A DNA stretch of 64,000 nt from Bosea sp. BIWAKO-01 (lineage in GTDB: Bacteria; Pseudomonadota; Alphaproteobacteria; Rhizobiales; Beijerinckiaceae): contig NZ_BCQA01000001.1 of assembly GCF_001748145.1 (NCBI RefSeq), positions 186,001 through 250,000 of the forward strand, given 5' to 3'. Shown piece after piece: positions 62,099 through 64,000 of the stretch (within the stretch, counting starts at the first letter, position 1; every line of letters begins with the position of its first letter). A program made the translations under genes and the position numbers. The notes under the pieces are model-generated. The model was not told the DNA's origin. It saw only the letters and a program-made list of their open reading frames with translations, and did not search any database.

Positions 62099-64000
62099 TC
62101 AGGAATGGGCCAGGATCGCCAGCAGCAGCAGCGCGATGATGTTGGTGATCTTGATCGCGGGGTTCACCGCCGGGCCGGCGGTGTCCTTGTAGGGGTCGCC
62201 GACGGTGTCGCCGGTTACCGAGGCCTTGTGCGCCTCGGAGCCCTTCATGTGGCGCACGCCGTCCTTGTCGACGAAGCCGTCCTCGAAGCTCTTCTTGGCG
62301 TTGTCCCAGGCACCGCCGCCCGAGGTCATCGAGATGGCGACGAAGATGCCGGTGACGATGACGCCCATCAGCATGGCACCGACCGCGGCGAAAGCCTGGT
62401 TGCGGCCGGCAATGGCGTTGATGGCGAAGAAGGTCACGATCGGCGCCAGGACCGGCAGCAGCGAGGGCACGATCATCTCCTTGATCGCGGCCTTGGTCAG
62501 CATGTCGACGGCGCGGCCGTAATCAGGCCGATCCGTACCCAGCATGATGCCGGGCTTTTCCTTGAACTGGCGACGCACCTCCTCGACGACCGAGCCGGCG
62601 GCGCGGCCGACCGCGGTCATGCCCATGCCGCCGAAGAGGAACGGGATGAGACCGCCGAGCAGCAGGCCGACGACGACGAAGGGGTTGGACAGGGTGAAGT
62701 CGACCGTGACGCCCTTGAAGTACTGGAAGCTGGTCGAGCCTGCCTTGTTGGCCTCGGCAATGAAGAAGTTCAGGTCCGAGGTATAGGCCGCGAAGAGCAC
62801 CAGGGCACCGAGGCCGGCGGAGCCGATCGCATAGCCCTTGGTGACGGCCTTGGTGGTGTTGCCGACCGCATCGAGCGCATCGGTGGAGTGGCGCACCTCC
62901 TTGGGCAGGCCCGCCATCTCGGCGATGCCGCCGGCATTGTCGGTGACCGGGCCGAAGGCATCGAGCGCGACGACGACGCCGGCCAGCGCCAGCATGGCGG
63001 TGGTGGCGATGGCGATGCCGAACAGGCCGGCCAGCGTGTAGGAGACGATGATGCCGGCGATGATCACGATGGTCGGCATCGCCGTCGATTCCAGCGAGAC
63101 CGCGAGGCCCTGGATGACGTTGGTGCCGTGGCCGGTGACCGAAGCCTGGGCGATCGAGACCACCGGGCGCTTGCCGGTGCCGGTGTAGTATTCGGTGATG
63201 ACGACGATGAAGAGCGTCACGGCGAGGCCGACCAGCGCGCAGCCGAACAGGTTGGCGGAGGTGAAGCTGACGCCCTGCCCCGTCGTGAACGAGGCGGAGA
63301 AACCGCCGAACATCAGCCAGTTGACCGCTGCGATAGCACCGACCGACAGCACGCCGGCGGCAATGAAGCCCTTGTAGAGCGCGCCCATGATCGACTGGTT
63401 GGCGCCGAGCTTGACGAAGAAGGTGCCGAGGATCGACGTCACGATGCAGGCCGCACCGATCGCCATCGGGTAGAGCATCATCGTGCCGAGCACCGGCTGG
63501 CCGGCGAAGAAGATCGCCGAGAGCACCATGGTGGCGACCAGCGTCACGGCATAGGTCTCGAACAGGTCGGCGGCCATGCCGGCGCAGTCGCCGACATTGT
63601 CACCGACATTGTCGGCGATGGTCGCGGGGTTGCGCGGATCATCCTCGGGAATGCCGGCTTCGACCTTGCCGACGAGATCGGCGCCGACATCGGCGCCCTT
63701 GGTGAAGATGCCGCCGCCGAGACGGGCAAAGATCGAGATCAGCGAGGCGCCGAAGCCCAGCGCCACGAGCGAGTCGATGACGGTGCGGCTTGACGGGGAG
63801 AAGCCGAGGAACGAGGTCAGGACGCCGTAATAGACGGCGACGCCGAGCAGCGCGAGGCCGGCGACCAGCATGCCGGTGACCGCGCCCGCCTTGAAGGCGA
63901 CATCGAGCCCGTCACCAAGCGACTTCATAGCCGCCTGCGCAGTGCGGACATTCGCACGAACCGAGACGTTCATGCCGATGAAGCCGGCCGCGCCGGAGAG
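62099..64000 (-). CDS. hppA: K+-independent H+-translocating pyrophosphatase (partial)
   Basis: The C-terminal 633 residues are in view; the N-terminus lies past the right edge, since the frame is open from 64000 with a typical [20 protein letters not shown]. Pyrophosphate site: [21 protein letters not shown] and [19 protein letters not shown]. The diagnostic [19 protein letters not shown] has Lys after GNTT, where K+-dependent enzymes have Ala, so this pump should not need K+. It hydrolyses pyrophosphate to move protons across the membrane. Confidence 0.95.
   Translation of the reverse strand, partial: LSGAAGFIGMNVSVRANVRTAQAAMKSLGDGLDVAFKAGAVTGMLVAGLALLGVAVYYGVLTSFLGFSPSSRTVIDSLVALGFGASLISIFARLGGGIFTKGADVGADLVGKVEAGIPEDDPRNPATIADNVGDNVGDCAGMAADLFETYAVTLVATMVLSAIFFAGQPVLGTMMLYPMAIGAACIVTSILGTFFVKLGANQSIMGALYKGFIAAGVLSVGAIAAVNWLMFGGFSASFTTGQGVSFTSANLFGCALVGLAVTLFIVVITEYYTGTGKRPVVSIAQASVTGHGTNVIQGLAVSLESTAMPTIVIIAGIIVSYTLAGLFGIAIATTAMLALAGVVVALDAFGPVTDNAGGIAEMAGLPKEVRHSTDALDAVGNTTKAVTKGYAIGSAGLGALVLFAAYTSDLNFFIAEANKAGSTSFQYFKGVTVDFTLSNPFVVVGLLLGGLIPFLFGGMGMTAVGRAAGSVVEEVRRQFKEKPGIMLGTDRPDYGRAVDMLTKAAIKEMIVPSLLPVLAPIVTFFAINAIAGRNQAFAAVGAMLMGVIVTGIFVAISMTSGGGAWDNAKKSFEDGFVDKDGVRHMKGSEAHKASVTGDTVGDPYKDTAGPAVNPAIKITNIIALLLLAILAHS

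Noticed and set aside
61973..63793. 606-codon plus-strand frame over hppA
   Set aside because: Exact shadow of the pyrophosphatase gene, dominated by Asp, Gly, Glu and Arg.

Overview
The window is 64 kb of high-GC DNA from an alphaproteobacterium. The order bamE/omlA divergent from ubiquinol-cytochrome c chaperone - DUF177 - plsX - fabH - ihfA - merR (55.9-60.8 kb), together with a K+-independent H+-pyrophosphatase and rhizobial-type intergenic hairpin repeats, points to Hyphomicrobiales; Bosea or a relative is my best guess from gene content, and is inference only. I see no rRNA, tRNA, CRISPR array, insertion sequence or recognisable integrase.

Layout. 0-12.7 kb: a cut-off autotransporter-like gene, a SleB-type hydrolase, an AraC regulator, an iron/siderophore-type ABC transporter (three genes, minus strand), an orphan NarL-type response regulator, small secreted proteins, a MarR/OhrR-like regulator divergent from a secreted alpha/beta hydrolase with palindromic operators between them, and a lone DnaB-like ATPase. 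12.9-17.1 kb: a GntR regulator and three enzymes that form a trans-4-hydroxy-L-proline catabolic route, with the same CTTGTCGACAAG palindrome in front of the regulator and, as CTTGTCGACAAA, in front of the enzymes. 17.3-22.0 kb: an inositol-monophosphatase-like enzyme and a three-gene ABC importer (fused permease) ending in a strong terminator. 22.1-31.1 kb: LysE exporter, LuxR-type regulator, an OmpA-family gene broken by a one-base frameshift, two secreted proteins, and a periplasmic molybdenum hydroxylase (Mo subunit, 2Fe-2S subunit, tri-heme cytochrome c).

31.5-36.8 kb is the accessory region. It holds a tightly coupled trio (DUF3010 protein, Ser/Thr protein kinase with a 21-G tract in its coding sequence, YaaC-like protein) that looks like a phase-variable and apparently undescribed system. 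Next to it is a cluster of very small coupled genes, including a tandemly duplicated zinc-ribbon gene and an ORF interrupted by an in-frame TGA.

37.0-50.5 kb: an ABC_sub_bind protein, a lipoprotein, and a long minus-strand peptide-utilisation cluster (aspartoacylase-like enzyme, complete Dpp/Opp-type ABC importer, amidohydrolase, MlrC-type M81 peptidase, saccharopine-dehydrogenase-like enzyme) with a divergent Lrp/AsnC regulator. 50.6-55.9 kb: an MhqD/MhqO/MhqP-like quinone-detoxification set, LysR regulator, a 55-residue membrane protein, SugE/Gdx exporter and a lipoprotein. 55.9-64 kb: core lipid, envelope and DNA-bending genes, an EamA transporter and the C-terminal part of hppA running off the edge.

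Four copies of a bipartite palindrome-plus-bulged-hairpin repeat lie between genes at 38.6, 39.8, 43.7 and 53.3 kb. Start codons were moved from the longest ORF wherever a ribosome binding site, signal peptide or overlap favoured a later one.
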